From the NCBI RefSeq assembly GCF_000350225.1, contig NW_005179069.1, positions 133,786 to 197,785 of the forward strand: DNA of 64,000 bases, written 5' to 3'. Origin of the DNA: Chondrus crispus. Taxonomy: Eukaryota; Rhodophyta; Florideophyceae; Gigartinales; Gigartinaceae. The first letter of the stretch is position 1; the number at the start of each line of letters is the position of its first letter. Position numbers and translations under genes: made by a program. Below are positions 10,485 to 19,210 of the stretch, one piece after another. The notes beneath the pieces were generated by a model. The model did not search any database, was not told the origin of the DNA, and saw only the letters and a list, made by a program, of their open reading frames with translations.

Positions 10485-12245
10485 TTTACAGAAGGGGACA
10501 AGCCCCAATCTGAGAAGGGGGAGGAGCTCCCCCCGGCTTCGTCGAAGGAAGAACCCCAAGAATTTGATGCTGTCTCCCTCCAACATCTGCCGTCGCATGT
10601 CCGCACGCGAGTACGTGACATGCTTACGCCGTACTCCCGTATGTGGAGTGGCGGTCTCGGGGAAGTCCGGGCTACGCAGCACCGGATCGAACTCAACCCC
10701 GGCTCGAAGCCGTTTCGATGTCAGCCATACCTGGCTGGACCTCGGTCTCGACAAGCCGAACAAGACGCCGTGGATGGGATGATCTCAAGCGGGGTCATCT
10801 CCCGATCACAATCAGAATGGGCATCCCCGGTGGTTCTCATTCCCAAACCGGATGGATCCCTCCGTTTCTGCGTCGATTACAGACGTTTGAACGCGATGAC
10901 AGTACGGGACACTTACCCGATGCCTCGCATGGACGAGTGTCTGGACTCGCTCGGCGAAGCGAACGTGTTCACAACTCTAGATTGTAACTCGGGTTATTGG
11001 CAAATCCCCGTTGCGGAAGAAGACCGTCCGAAAACCACGTTCACGTGTCATGCCGGTACTTATCAATTTAACCGAATGCCGTTCGGGCTAATGAACGCGC
11101 CCGCCACATTCCAACGGATGTTGGACATTCTCCTCTCCGGATACCGATGGAAGAGCTGCCTCATCTATCTAGATGACATTATCATATTCTCGAAGGATTA
11201 TGAAACTCATCTCAAGGATGTCAAGGTCATACTCTCTGCGTTACAACAAGAGGGGTTATCACTGAAATTGAACAAGTACAAATTCTTTCAAGACTCCGTG
11301 GAGTACCTGGGCTACATCATTCGACCCGGGGAACTTCATGTCCACCCGAAGAATGTCTCGGCCTTGGCTGAGGCCAAGCCGCCACGAACCCAGACCGAGC
11401 TCCGCTCGTTCCTGGGTATGTGTAACGTGTACCGACGTTTCGTCGACCACTTCGCCAAGATTGCGGCGCCGTTGACGTCCATGCTCAAGAAGGGGGAGCC
11501 CGATCGGCTCCCCGAACTGGACGAAGACCGCAGGTCTGCCTTCGAAGCTCTGAAGACTTGCCTGATTTACCCGCCGATCTTGCGACTACCGCGGCTGGGG
11601 CTACCGTATTCCCTCGACACGGATGCATCCGACGCCCAGCTCGGTTGCACGTTATTACAGCAACACGAGGATGGTAACAGATACCCTGTCCGGTTCTGGT
11701 CACGAACGCTCTCGTCGGCGGAAAGGAACTATTCTACGACGGAGAAAGAATGTTTGGCCATTGTATGGGCCATTCAGACGCTGCGTCCTTACTTGGAACG
11801 CGAGCGATTCACGGTTAACACCGACCATCATTCCCTTCGCTGGTTAATGAATCTCGCCGACGCAAGCGGGCGTCTAGCACGGTGGCGCTTGCGCCTAGCC
11901 GAGTTTGACTTCGACGTCACGTACGAGAAGGGCATCAAGAATTGTCTCGCCGACGCTCTCAGTCGAATACCGTCTACAGGGGGCACAACCGTCCCCATCG
12001 ACGAAGAAATACCGTGCTTCTCCGTTTTGGAGTTTCACGAAGACAAGCCGGAAGTGGAACCCGAGGAATGGGACGACGACGTTCACGACGGATGCGTCGC
12101 CCTCGCCCCCCGGCTTCCAAGGCCGCAATTACACACGACGAGATTGTGCTCGCTCAGCACTCCGACCCGTTCTGTAAGGAGATCGCTTCCCATCTTAAGA
12201 AGGGGGAGGGGGTGGCCCAAATTCGCCTTTCCAAGTTCTTCATGA
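10485..12245 (+). CDS. pol: G2 Pol, reverse transcriptase and RNase H segment
   Basis: Same frame as the protease, separated from it only by TAA at 10482; open from 10485, first ATG 10620. RT motifs are in order: SPVVLIPKPDGSLRFCVDYR, TTLDCNSGYWQIPV, MPFGLMNAPATFQ and the catalytic box YLDD at residues 183-186 counted from the ATG. The RNase H core has LDTDASDAQLGCTL (Asp333/335) and TDHHSLRWL. It copies genomic RNA into DNA in the particle. Useful homology ends near 12105; text after that is off-frame. The change to the integrase frame (-1) falls near a C6 run at 12107-12112. Confidence 0.85.
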   Translation, partial: FTEGDKPQSEKGEELPPASSKEEPQEFDAVSLQHLPSHVRTRVRDMLTPYSRMWSGGLGEVRATQHRIELNPGSKPFRCQPYLAGPRSRQAEQDAVDGMISSGVISRSQSEWASPVVLIPKPDGSLRFCVDYRRLNAMTVRDTYPMPRMDECLDSLGEANVFTTLDCNSGYWQIPVAEEDRPKTTFTCHAGTYQFNRMPFGLMNAPATFQRMLDILLSGYRWKSCLIYLDDIIIFSKDYETHLKDVKVILSALQQEGLSLKLNKYKFFQDSVEYLGYIIRPGELHVHPKNVSALAEAKPPRTQTELRSFLGMCNVYRRFVDHFAKIAAPLTSMLKKGEPDRLPELDEDRRSAFEALKTCLIYPPILRLPRLGLPYSLDTDASDAQLGCTLLQQHEDGNRYPVRFWSRTLSSAERNYSTTEKECLAIVWAIQTLRPYLERERFTVNTDHHSLRWLMNLADASGRLARWRLRLAEFDFDVTYEKGIKNCLADALSRIPSTGGTTVPIDEEIPCFSVLEFHEDKPEVEPEEWDDDVHDGCVALAPRLPRPQLHTTRLCSLSTPTRSVRRSLPILRRGRGWPKFAFPSSS

Positions 12246-14452
12246 ACAACGAAGGGGTACTGTGTCGGAAAGCGCACCTTGACGGTGTTGAGCAAATCGT
12301 CGTACCAACCACTCTGCGCGAGCGAGTGTTATATATGGCGCATTACCCCGCCGCCTCGGGACATCCCGGAGGCAGGCGTCTGTTCTACACGTTAAGACAA
12401 CGGTACTACTGGCCGAGTATGTCCGTCGACGCATACGCCACAGTCAGAAGATGCTCCGACTGTGCGAAAGCTCGCATTAAATTGCGTAAGCACAACGCGA
12501 AGTTGAAAACGTTCCCTCCGATGGGACCCTTGGAGTTTATCGCTATTGACATCCTAGGCGAACTCCCCAGAACACCAAGAGGCAATCCATACCTCTTGGT
12601 AATATCTGATCGTTACTCAAAGCTGACCCGAACGGTGCCGCTTAAGAGAATAACCGCCGAGACCGTTGCTCAGGCGTTCCTCACACACTGGGTCTTCGTA
12701 TACGGAGCCCCAGTGAAACTACTCTCCGACAAGGGGAGTCATTTCACGTCAAGGTTCTTCCTTGCCGTGTGCAAAATCCTCCGCGTCGAAAGCGTGTTTA
12801 CCACAGCTTATCATCCACAAGCTAATGGACAAGTGGAGAGGTTCAACCGCACCCTGGTATCCTCCCTACGGCACTACTTAGCCGACAACCAACGCGATTG
12901 GGACCAGTTCACGGACGCGCTAAGCTACGGTTACAATTGTACCGTGAATCGCATGATCGGTATGAAGCCGTTTGATCTCGTGTTATCTCGGACGCCGGCG
13001 CCGCTTTCCATCCAACAGACCCCTACTCTGGAACAGGACGTCTCGCGTACGCAATATAAGCTCCGTTTCTTAACGTGGTTACGCGGGCTAATGTCAACAG
13101 CCCGCGACACGCTGCTCGCCGGTCAAGACCGCTATAAACGCGATTTCGACAAGAGATTGCGAACGCCGACACCGCAATACGAAATAGGTGATCAAGTCCT
13201 CATCGAGCGAGAGACATCCCTGCGAGTGGATGAGAAGACGGATAAGGACCGGGTCAATAACAAGTTAGCCCCTCGAACGGAAGGGCCGTTCCCGGTGGTG
13301 GCCCTAGACGAGCATACAGTGACCATCACCCGGACTACAGGCCTGAAAGATAGAGTCTCGAGAGACCGCATTGTGAAGGCTCCCCCTCTACGGACCATAC
13401 CCGCCGACGCCGACCCCTCGTCACCTACGCCAACCGACGGCGACGCGTCTACCGTCATCCCCGCCGGGGCACCTCCCCGCCCGTGGAGAGACGACCTCGG
13501 CCCAGGTAACCCGAATATATCTCCGCCAAGGTCAACAGTCTCGGAGGACCCAGACACTACTCGTGAGAAGAACGAGATCGAAAACGCGACGCATGGCGCG
13601 AGAGCAACACGACCGTCAAGGTCGAAATCAATGATTCCACCCAAAGGGGGCCCCCCGGCATCGGGATTACTGCACGCTCTCCGAGACGACCCGCACGCAC
13701 GGGTCATTTCTCAACTAAATAGGAGGTCCGCTACAATGGGCGAAGTGTCCGTGTCTAAAAAGGGACTCCCTCACCCACGGCTGCCGTCACGGTTAGAGCC
13801 GCCGCAGCACCGCGACACGCATGCCATGGAGGCGAGGCCTACCGTAATACGCCCCCGGCGAGCGACCGACGCCCCGAACGGCGATAAGTCGCTGAATGAA
13901 CGAACGCGTACCTTCACTGCCAGGCCACAGAACACGTGGACACGGGACCCGGAAAAAATTCAAAAGAAAATATCCCCGCCCGAGTCCGCCGCACCGGCGG
14001 TGACCGCGGACTCCACTCGCTGCCCCAATGAGACGCCACCGGGTACAGAGGAGATCTCCGGGAGGCACGTCGCCAACTTTGCGTCTATGTGTACCTTCGG
14101 TCAACCCCTCCTCAGGTCCTCGGGAAGCCCTCCTCACCCGCAAATCGCGGTCGATTCCTCATATCAAAACGCGTCAAGCCCGCCCTCCGAGGCGACGAAA
14201 CGACCCCCTCCCACTAAGAAGGAGGCCACACAAACCTACGTGGTTGACGCGCTAACGGGTTACAAGCCGGGAACGGACGGGATGCCTCTATTCCGCGTCC
14301 GTTGGTACGGATACACGTCGGATGATGACACTTGGGAGCCCGCAAATTACATCGACTACAATACCGTCGTGCGATTATGCAAACGCAAACGTCTCCCCGC
14401 ACCAAACGTCCGGTTATGGTCACACCCGGACAGCGTGGGGCTGGCTAACTGA
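11942..14452 (+). CDS. pol: G2 Pol, integrase with C-terminal chromodomain
   Basis: Real homology starts near 12115. The HHCC zinc finger is HYPAASGHPGGRRLFYTL followed by CSDCAKAR. The catalytic triad is complete: Asp203 (AIDILGELP), Asp263 (LLSDKGSHF) and Glu299 (GQVERFNRTL), with 35 residues between the last two as the family requires. A GPF-like end (TEGPFPVVALDEHTV) is followed by a 300-residue Pro/Arg-rich disordered linker and a chromodomain at about 763-810 (FRVRWYGYTSDDDTWEPANYI). Chromodomains are known to direct chromoviruses to marked chromatin. This frame is intact to its stop. Confidence 0.88.
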   Translation: MSRRRSQSNTVYRGHNRPHRRRNTVLLRFGVSRRQAGSGTRGMGRRRSRRMRRPRPPASKAAITHDEIVLAQHSDPFCKEIASHLKKGEGVAQIRLSKFFMNNEGVLCRKAHLDGVEQIVVPTTLRERVLYMAHYPAASGHPGGRRLFYTLRQRYYWPSMSVDAYATVRRCSDCAKARIKLRKHNAKLKTFPPMGPLEFIAIDILGELPRTPRGNPYLLVISDRYSKLTRTVPLKRITAETVAQAFLTHWVFVYGAPVKLLSDKGSHFTSRFFLAVCKILRVESVFTTAYHPQANGQVERFNRTLVSSLRHYLADNQRDWDQFTDALSYGYNCTVNRMIGMKPFDLVLSRTPAPLSIQQTPTLEQDVSRTQYKLRFLTWLRGLMSTARDTLLAGQDRYKRDFDKRLRTPTPQYEIGDQVLIERETSLRVDEKTDKDRVNNKLAPRTEGPFPVVALDEHTVTITRTTGLKDRVSRDRIVKAPPLRTIPADADPSSPTPTDGDASTVIPAGAPPRPWRDDLGPGNPNISPPRSTVSEDPDTTREKNEIENATHGARATRPSRSKSMIPPKGGPPASGLLHALRDDPHARVISQLNRRSATMGEVSVSKKGLPHPRLPSRLEPPQHRDTHAMEARPTVIRPRRATDAPNGDKSLNERTRTFTARPQNTWTRDPEKIQKKISPPESAAPAVTADSTRCPNETPPGTEEISGRHVANFASMCTFGQPLLRSSGSPPHPQIAVDSSYQNASSPPSEATKRPPPTKKEATQTYVVDALTGYKPGTDGMPLFRVRWYGYTSDDDTWEPANYIDYNTVVRLCKRKRLPAPNVRLWSHPDSVGLAN

Positions 14453-15711
14453 ACTCCGCCATAACCACCTAGTTGCCTTCGGTGTCTGGTGGGCCTCTAG
14501 GTCGGGCCATCTCCCCCCTCCGGAAGAGCCAACGCCGGCTCGTAAGGTATGTATACATGTTCAGCGAGGAGTTCCGTTGTCATATCGTACGCCTCCGCAC
14601 CTCTGAGCTCACCCCGGGGGGAGATCATCGCAACCCTCCGGGTAGGGGCGCCCCTGCTCACCTACCTTCCCCCCGGCGCCACGCGCTCCGCCTTCGCCGG
14701 CGATCGTCCCCCTTCAAGACATTCCCCTCCGGTGGCCGCACGCCCTCACCATCAACGCAGAGTGTCGCTCGACACCATGGTCGCCTTTCCGCGTCCCCAA
14801 GCGACCTCTACCGGAAGTGGAGAAACCGTGCAGGGTCACCAGGAGATCCTGACCACGATTTGGGATCCCTTCCGACCAACCCCGCGCCGGGCTGCCACAC
14901 GAGGCGATAGCACCTTCTAGCAGGACCCCCAATTGGCCTTCCCCTCGGCCGACGACCCTCACTCCAGGGGAACGTCCGAGCACGTCGACAGCGAGACGAC
15001 GCACGGCTCGTCTGGCTAACCCTCGCGGCCCCTCGTTCTCGAGCGTGTCCCTCGCGACACCCCCCCCCCCGACGCGGGTAACCGACGACGTCAACTACGC
15101 GCCGATTCTCCCGCGAGCCGGGTACAGCCCCCCTCCGCGACGTGGAGAAGACCTCTACCAGTCACGGGAGAGATGGCTATGCGCCGCGACGGACGGCGGG
15201 TACGCACCAAGAATGACGTGCTCGCTACCTCGGGGTAAACCCGTGACACCCGACTCGGACCCCCCACACTTCCGAGTCGGTACAGTACCCCTCTCAAGGG
15301 CCGAAAACCTTCGACCGTAGAAACTTCGGAGGACTCGCTCCGACGAGTACCCATGCCGAGGTAACCATCCCTCGGGGGGGATGTCCACACGGGGAACCAC
15401 CCGCTGTGCCGTAGTTACCCAGATGGTCACGTAACTACGTCGCCGTCCGACCACCTCCGAGCGCATACACGGGGACCGCACAAGACCTATGCCCCGTCCA
15501 TCACCCTCATTTGGCTGACTCGCCCGTCGCTCAGAAAAGGGGTTCCGTCCTTTCGGGTCCGTTCCTCTCCCTCGACTCCAGATCCCAACACTACGGGTAA
15601 CGATACAAGAAGGGACTGCGTTTATTAGCTACTATAGTGCCTCTTCGCGCTCCCGTATTCGCCCCTGGAGTCAAGACGGGGGACCGGCTGGAGGAAGACC
15701 CTCCTCGCCAA
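14453..15711 (+). other. G2 internal non-coding stretch after integrase
   Basis: About 1.26 kb of GC-rich sequence with no conserved sense frame. It lies between integrase and the 3' end of the antisense ORF, and includes a C10 run near 15061. It probably contains untranslated RNA of the element and the 3' untranslated region of the antisense gene. Confidence 0.6.
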
Positions 15712-17295
15712 CTAGCTCGGCGCCTCGTAATCGGCGAGGATTTCCTCCACCCCCGCCACTGGCGCGCATGGCGCATCCGACGGTGCCGACCCTTCCTCCG
15801 AATCGGGGGGGTCTCCCTCTACCGTCGTCGCGATAGGAACCGTCGCCCCCAGTGGAGCGTCGGTCCCGCACACGGGAGTTTCCCCGTTCGACGCCGTCTT
15901 GAGGCGCTTTACAACCGCCACGAATTCGGCGTTGCTCATTAACTGTAGCATCTCGTCCTCAGAGACGCCTAACTCGGTGAAAATCCGACGTCGCGCGGAC
16001 GACGCAGGCTCCTCAGCCACAGCGTCCTCGTCCCCCACCGGGACATCCGTACGCACCGGTTCGACTGGAACCGCCCCGGACTCACCACCACCATCGGTGA
16101 CGTGTGGCTTGACCACTGTTCTGCCCCCAAGGCCGGCATCCCTTTTCATTAATTCCGGCTGTAGACATTCGAACGTCCCCGGGTCGAACCGGACCCAGTT
16201 ACCGGCCCTCGGCTCCCCGGCGTCCTCACGTCTCCCCGGGGACATGTTCGCGCGATCTGCGCGGTCATAGTGATGCCCCTGGGAATAAGGCACTCGCGGC
16301 CAATCCACCTGGTCGTGGACCTCCAACAGCGTTTTCAGCTGAGAGGACACCCACGCCCCCCCTAAAACCTCGTCCAAGTTCAACTTGTGTAGCCATTTCA
16401 GTATCATGGTCGGTAACACATATAGCCGTCCATCCATGGACGACCATATGAACCGTTTCGCGACAATAGCGATCCACTCGCTGAGGACAATCATCCAGCG
16501 AGGGAAACACGGCGAGTCGTTGAGACTCAAGCCGAAATACACCAGGCAAGGTGGAATTTCCGCTAAGAAGTCAGCTGGGACTTCGTATTGCGAGAACCAA
16601 GACGGTACCTGCGGGTACTGTTCATATCGGGATCGCGGTTGAAAGGTCGTCGCCTCGATCCACTCATACGCCACAAAAACTCCGAGGGCGTTCCGCATCC
16701 GACGCTCGAACTTGAGCTTGTCGTAATAACTCGGGTTGCTTTCCTGCTCTACATACTCCTCAAAATTCGGAGGAAGGATGGGCTTGTCCCACGCCAAGTA
16801 CTCGACCGCCGGCTCCTCTACCCGAGCCGGCAAATCGTCCAACACCCGCCTTAAATTGGCGACGTAACCACGGTCTCCTTCCGTACGAAACGCCCAGGTG
16901 TCAAAGCCCCATTCGACAGGGATCGGGCGGTTACACGGCGTCCGTGCAAGTCGACGCACCAGCGCTGCCATCTATTTCTGACGTCGCCCCCGCCCCTCGC
17001 GGCGATGCCTCGGCCACACGTGCTCCCCCTCTACCGCGAGGCGGAAGGAGAAATCACGGGACCACACAGCCCGTAAGCTGAGACCCCCGGGGAGAGCCCC
17101 CGTCACTTCGGCGTACCGCCGAATCAGGTGACTGTCCCGTAAACCCGCGGCATCGAGAAACGGTGCGCGCTCGAACACCAGTGGGTCATCGACCATGTTC
17201 TTGTCGCGTAACTCCCGTGGAGCCGGCCAGCCGTACAAACTCGGACCGCCCGCCTCATCCGGTTCCCCGTAGGGGTTATGGAACCGTTCCATCAC
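15712..17295 (-). CDS. Antisense ORF inside retrotransposon G2, unknown function, one internal TAG
   Basis: On the strand opposite to gag-pol, an ATG at 17295 opens 107 codons, then TAG (16972-16974), directly followed by ATG (16971) and 419 more codons in the same frame: 527 residues in all with one amber codon. The composition is protein-like: an N-terminal two-thirds rich in Trp, Tyr and Phe (VPSWFSQYEV, WMIVLSEWIAIVAKRF) suggests a folded domain, and a C-terminal third is acidic and Pro/Gly-rich. No family is recognised. Antisense genes at this position are known in some large plant Gypsy elements. It could be read through, re-initiated at the adjacent ATG, or be newly broken. It ends 1.26 kb past the integrase stop. 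Confidence 0.6.
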
Positions 17296-17674
17296 TCGTA
17301 GTACTGTCCCCCAAGTGCCTGCCCGCCCTGAACGGCGTTCTTCGCGTGCAGCCGACGCCGCGTAAGGAAAATACGAGGGAAAACAAGAAGGAGGGAAAAA
17401 GGGGGAAAAGAAAAAAAAGTGGGGAGGTGAAGGGACAAAGGGAAGGAGACTTGGGAATCTCGAGATACTTCCGAAACCAGGCCGGATTGTTGATCTTCAA
17501 GCTGGCCGAAAAGAGGGATATCTGGACCGGTTCTTCGTCACTCGCCCGCTCGCTTCGCCACACACGACATCCCTCGTCCTCTCTCTGTCAATACCCCGGC
17601 GCCACCGCCCTTTTTGGCGGTTATTTCTACCCTACATACACCCGGGGACGCGTGTTTCTCTAAGAAGGGGGATC
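17296..17674 (+). other. G2 3' untranslated region, purine tract
   Basis: Purine-rich stretch (17380-17450 is almost all A/G) and the polypurine tract AAGAAGGGGGATC at 17662-17674, next to the 3' LTR. It may also hold the promoter of the antisense ORF. Confidence 0.7.
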
Positions 17675-18319
17675 TGTAGTGCACTGTGCTAAGTAACGGG
17701 ACAGCTGTCCCTAGCGGCCAAAATCGCGCTCGCCGCCACCACGTGTACCACGGGTATCCGTGGACCCCCCTGCCGCTCTACCGGACCTCCCCGTGGACAC
17801 GTGTAATCCCTCCGCATCCCATAGGGCCTATGGGGGCTGTACTTGGTCCCCTCGGGGCTACACCCGTTCCTTCCTAGTTATTCTAATTTACAGTATAATT
17901 TAGCTTCGCCATTACGGCGGCGGGGGACTATATAGTCAACCTGATACTCAAAGTAAAGAGGCACGAAGCCTCGAGTCTTTTACCTTGGTTTCTGGATTCC
18001 AGGTTGTAGCCTCGACTCGGTACTGGCTCGCCCATACCGACCGAGCCATCTACACCCCTGGAATCCCAACTGCCTTCCCCGCGCGCGTCGACCCCAACCG
18101 CGCGAGCGCTACGTTAATTACTGTGCTGTCCGTTTTGTTAGTTCTGTTTTTCCTTAATTACTCCTGTTTATTGCTGACTACGTTGCTACTTTCCTACCGC
18201 GCAAGCTGCGCCCGGATCCCGGTTCCGGTCATCCACCGGGTGGTCTCCGGAATTTCCTTACGCGTCCGAACGCGCGTCGCTCTGCCTACAGCCGCCACCC
18301 GTGGCTGTAGTGCACGACA
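17675..18319 (+). repeat. 3' LTR of G2
   Basis: 645 bp, nearly identical to 6643-7288: one C/T difference and one T fewer in a T run near 18150. Followed by target duplication CATCA at 18320-18324. The TATATA box lies at 17929-17934. Confidence 0.95.
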
Positions 18320-18324
18320 CATCA

Positions 18325-18494
18325 TCGGAATTTAAAGGGCATTCGCAAAAGAGTGGGGTTACAATATTAAGCTGTTGGAGGGTCCAGTGTTCGCGTGCCC
18401 TAAAAATGGTCTGATGGTTGTCATCGATAACAGATTTTCGGAGCAGCAGAGCCGAGGTATTTTTGTTGAAAACCACAACACGCTCTCTCAAGTC
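18325..18494 (+). pseudogene. Crypton/DUF3504-like recombinase, continuation between G2 and G3
   Basis: With G2 removed, the frame from 6135 continues here: Ile-Gly-Ile, then TAA at 18333-18335, then an open frame RAFAKEWGYNIKLLEGPVF... up to 18494. In DUF3504 proteins the matching text is 'GLQR.L', so the TAA probably was CAA (Gln). Following text with an N-F/L-x-x-PVF run and 'R-G-I' also fits that family. The frame then enters the 5' LTR of G3 at 18495, so the gene was hit twice. The catalytic domain would lie beyond G3 and was not found. Confidence 0.45.
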
Positions 18495-19133
18495 TGTAGC
18501 ATAACCGCGGACTACTGTACTATATATTAGATTTAGAGTTAGATCTAACGCTGTAAGGTACGGACCTTACAGCGTGCGCGCGCGAATACCTTACAGCGCG
18601 CGCGCACTAACACGTGTACCCCACGTGTAGCACACGTGTGCTGTCAGCCCCGACGGCTGACAGCGTTACAGTGCGGGTCGGCCCGCACTGTCTACAATAA
18701 GCCGACTACAGTACAGTCCGTACTGTACTGTAGACGGTTAATTAACTTGTACAATAAATGTAGGGAGCGACCGCCGGCGGAGGGGACCAGGACAGGCAAC
18801 CCTCCACCGACGGTCGACCACCCAGCTTACTCTACTCACACCGCCGTTCCGCGAGTAGTTACCGCCGAGCGGGTAGAGGACGCGCGCGACACCGCGGCGA
18901 GCTGCGATCCGCCTCCGCCCTTCAGTACCGGATCGTCAACCGGTACTGCTCCGGGGCGTCGAGGCGTCGATCCACTCGCCTACGCGCGCGTCCCCGCCGA
19001 CCACGCTCTACCACCCGCTACCGGCCCGCTTCCGGTGGCGTTGGTTGGTTCAAGACCCTCGGTACGCCGATCCCGGGTCTTCCGCTGAACATCGCAAACA
19101 CCCCTCCGCCGTGTGTGGGGTGTTTATGCGACA
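18495..19133 (+). repeat. Inferred 5' LTR of G3
   Basis: 639 bp with TG...CA ends. Supported by the break of the upstream frame, by length (G2 646, G4 640 bp), and by the primer-binding-site candidate right after it. Contains a TATATATTA (18530) and an AATAAA (18753). No second copy was seen, so the limits rest on inference. Confidence 0.65.
18549..18733. repeat. Array of four perfect hairpins plus CACGTG boxes in G3 LTR
   Basis: Four perfect inverted repeats in 185 bp: 18549-18559/18564-18574 (11-bp arms), 18640-18649/18655-18664 (10 bp), 18668-18677/18682-18691 (10 bp) and 18706-18717/18722-18733 (12 bp), with loops of 4-5 bases. Three CACGTG boxes lie between the first two. Likely U3 regulatory or structural sites. 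Confidence 0.9.
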
Positions 19134-19210
19134 CTGGTCTCCCGACCTAGAAGACCTTCAAGATCACGCCGAGAAGGTTGTCCTTTACCTCCGCGTCCGT
19201 ACGCGTTGAG

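Larger units (their letters stand above)
6643..18319 (+). mobile_element. Complete Ty3/Gypsy chromovirus G2 (11.7 kb) with LTRs and target duplication
   Basis: Bounded by LTRs of 646 and 645 bp (TGTAGTGC...ACGACA) that differ, by eye, at one base and one 1-bp indel, and flanked by CATCA duplications. The insertion is therefore recent. After the LTR come TTT and TGGTCTTCCGACC (7292-7304), a primer-binding-site candidate at the same offset as in G3 and G4. Gag, protease, RT/RNase H, integrase and chromodomain follow in order, then 1.2 kb without sense genes, a long antisense ORF, and a purine tract AAGAAGGGGGATC (17662-17674) before the 3' LTR. Pol has an in-frame stop and frame changes despite the young LTRs. 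Confidence 0.95.
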
